Made by a program: the position numbers and the translations under genes
Shown: one piece after another, positions 6,200 through 6,460 of the stretch
Layout of the letters: each line of letters opens with the position of its first letter
How positions within the stretch are numbered: position 1 is the first letter of the stretch
Assembly: GCA_022561355.1 (NCBI GenBank)
Contig: JADFRJ010000139.1
Location: 1 to 6,460 of the forward strand
Source of the DNA: Chloroflexota bacterium
GTDB lineage: Bacteria > Chloroflexota > Dehalococcoidia > DSTF01 > RBG-16-68-14
Direction of reading: 5' to 3'
DNA length: 6,460 bases
The notes under the pieces: model-generated
Database searches by the model: none
What the model was told of the DNA's origin: nothing
The model's input: only the letters and a program-made list of their open reading frames with translations

Positions 6200-6460
6200 C
6201 AAGATGTGAACGAGACAGACGCCGCCGACGCCGACCATGTGAACCAGCCCGACGCGCGCGTCGGCGACCTGGCGCGGCCCGGAGAGGCCGCGTAGCTGCT
6301 GGACAGTCTCCCATACCTGAGCGAGACCTGTTGGTCCTAGTGGGTGGCCTCGCGCAAGGAGCCCGCCATCGGTGCTGAACGGGATGCGGCCACCGATGGC
6401 GGTGTCGCCGTTTTCGACCATGCGCTCTCCTTCGCCCACTTCACAGAAGCCCAGTTGCTC
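6188..6460 (-). CDS. Thiolase / SCP2-type lipid-transfer protein thiolase domain, C-terminal 90 residues
   Basis: Only the last 90 residues are in the window; the frame is open to the right edge, so the GTG at 6439 is internal, not a start. The start of the visible part, EQLGFCEVGEGERMVENGD, and GGRIPFSTDGGLLARGHPLG (23-42) are typical of the SCP2/SCPx-type thiolase branch, with the catalytic-site 'GHP' histidine at residue 39. The end, GLVHMVGVGGVCLVHILKR, corresponds to the place where classical degradative thiolases have a catalytic Cys-x-Gly. Here that site is Met-Val-Gly-Val-Gly-Gly, as in SCPx-like members, which use a Cys in an upstream HDCF motif instead (outside this window). Family members cleave 3-ketoacyl-CoA, often with branched or sterol-like chains, though some are not active thiolases. 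It is upstream of the dehydrogenase in the same direction, which suits a shared beta-oxidation step series. Confidence 0.88.
   Translation of the reverse strand, partial: EQLGFCEVGEGERMVENGDTAIGGRIPFSTDGGLLARGHPLGPTGLAQVWETVQQLRGLSGPRQVADARVGLVHMVGVGGVCLVHILKRS

Noticed and set aside
1..6460. CRISPR array, insertion sequence, integrase site or defence island
   Set aside because: No regularly spaced repeats, transposase or recombinase motifs, or terminal inverted repeats were seen on either strand.

Overview
This 6.46 kb window comes from a GC-rich bacterial chromosome. Every gene is bacterial in style, with Shine-Dalgarno sequences and short gaps. A two-domain MMPL transporter, a long acyl-CoA dehydrogenase of the 'EPDHGSD' type and an SCP2-type thiolase suggest a member of the Chloroflexota or Actinobacteria. 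The window has no rRNA or other marker, so this placement is only an inference.

Layout, left to right. (1) On the plus strand, bases 2-388 hold the C-terminal part of a GT-B/GT4 glycosyltransferase. It is followed 32 bases later by a complete class I SAM-dependent methyltransferase (421-1302). The pair looks like the tail of a glycan or polysaccharide biosynthesis cluster running in from the left. After it come a possible tiny membrane peptide (1374-1460) and a hairpin with a T-rich tail (1471-1500) that probably ends the transcript. (2) On the minus strand, 1499-2026 encodes a small dual-specificity phosphatase-like protein with a recognisable promoter. (3) A 278-base divergent intergenic region (2027-2304) carries that promoter and a perfect 6-3-6 palindrome close to the transporter start. 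(4) On the plus strand, 2305-4788 encodes an 827-residue MMPL/RND-family transporter with an extra N-terminal stretch of about 100 residues. (5) Converging on it from the right, on the minus strand, are an acyl-CoA dehydrogenase (4825-6087) and, upstream of that, the C-terminal end of a thiolase / SCP2-type lipid-transfer protein (6188-6460, cut by the window edge).

Functional picture. The left end is glycan decoration (sugar transfer plus methylation). The right end is a fatty acyl-CoA or steroid-type beta-oxidation pair (dehydrogenase plus thiolase), probably co-transcribed. The MMPL transporter sits between them under its own, probably repressor-controlled, promoter. It exports hydrophobic substrates or drugs by family analogy, and nothing in the window fixes its substrate. 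Third codon positions look more mixed in the left third than in the strongly GC-biased transporter and dehydrogenase genes, hinting that the glycan segment has a different history.

I see no CRISPR array, insertion sequence, tRNA, defence system or clearly new multi-gene system. The points most worth a second look are the transporter's N-terminal extension, the palindromic operator, substitutions at catalytic positions in the phosphatase and the dehydrogenase, the degenerate SAM-binding motifs of the methyltransferase, and the hairpins between the thiolase and the dehydrogenase.
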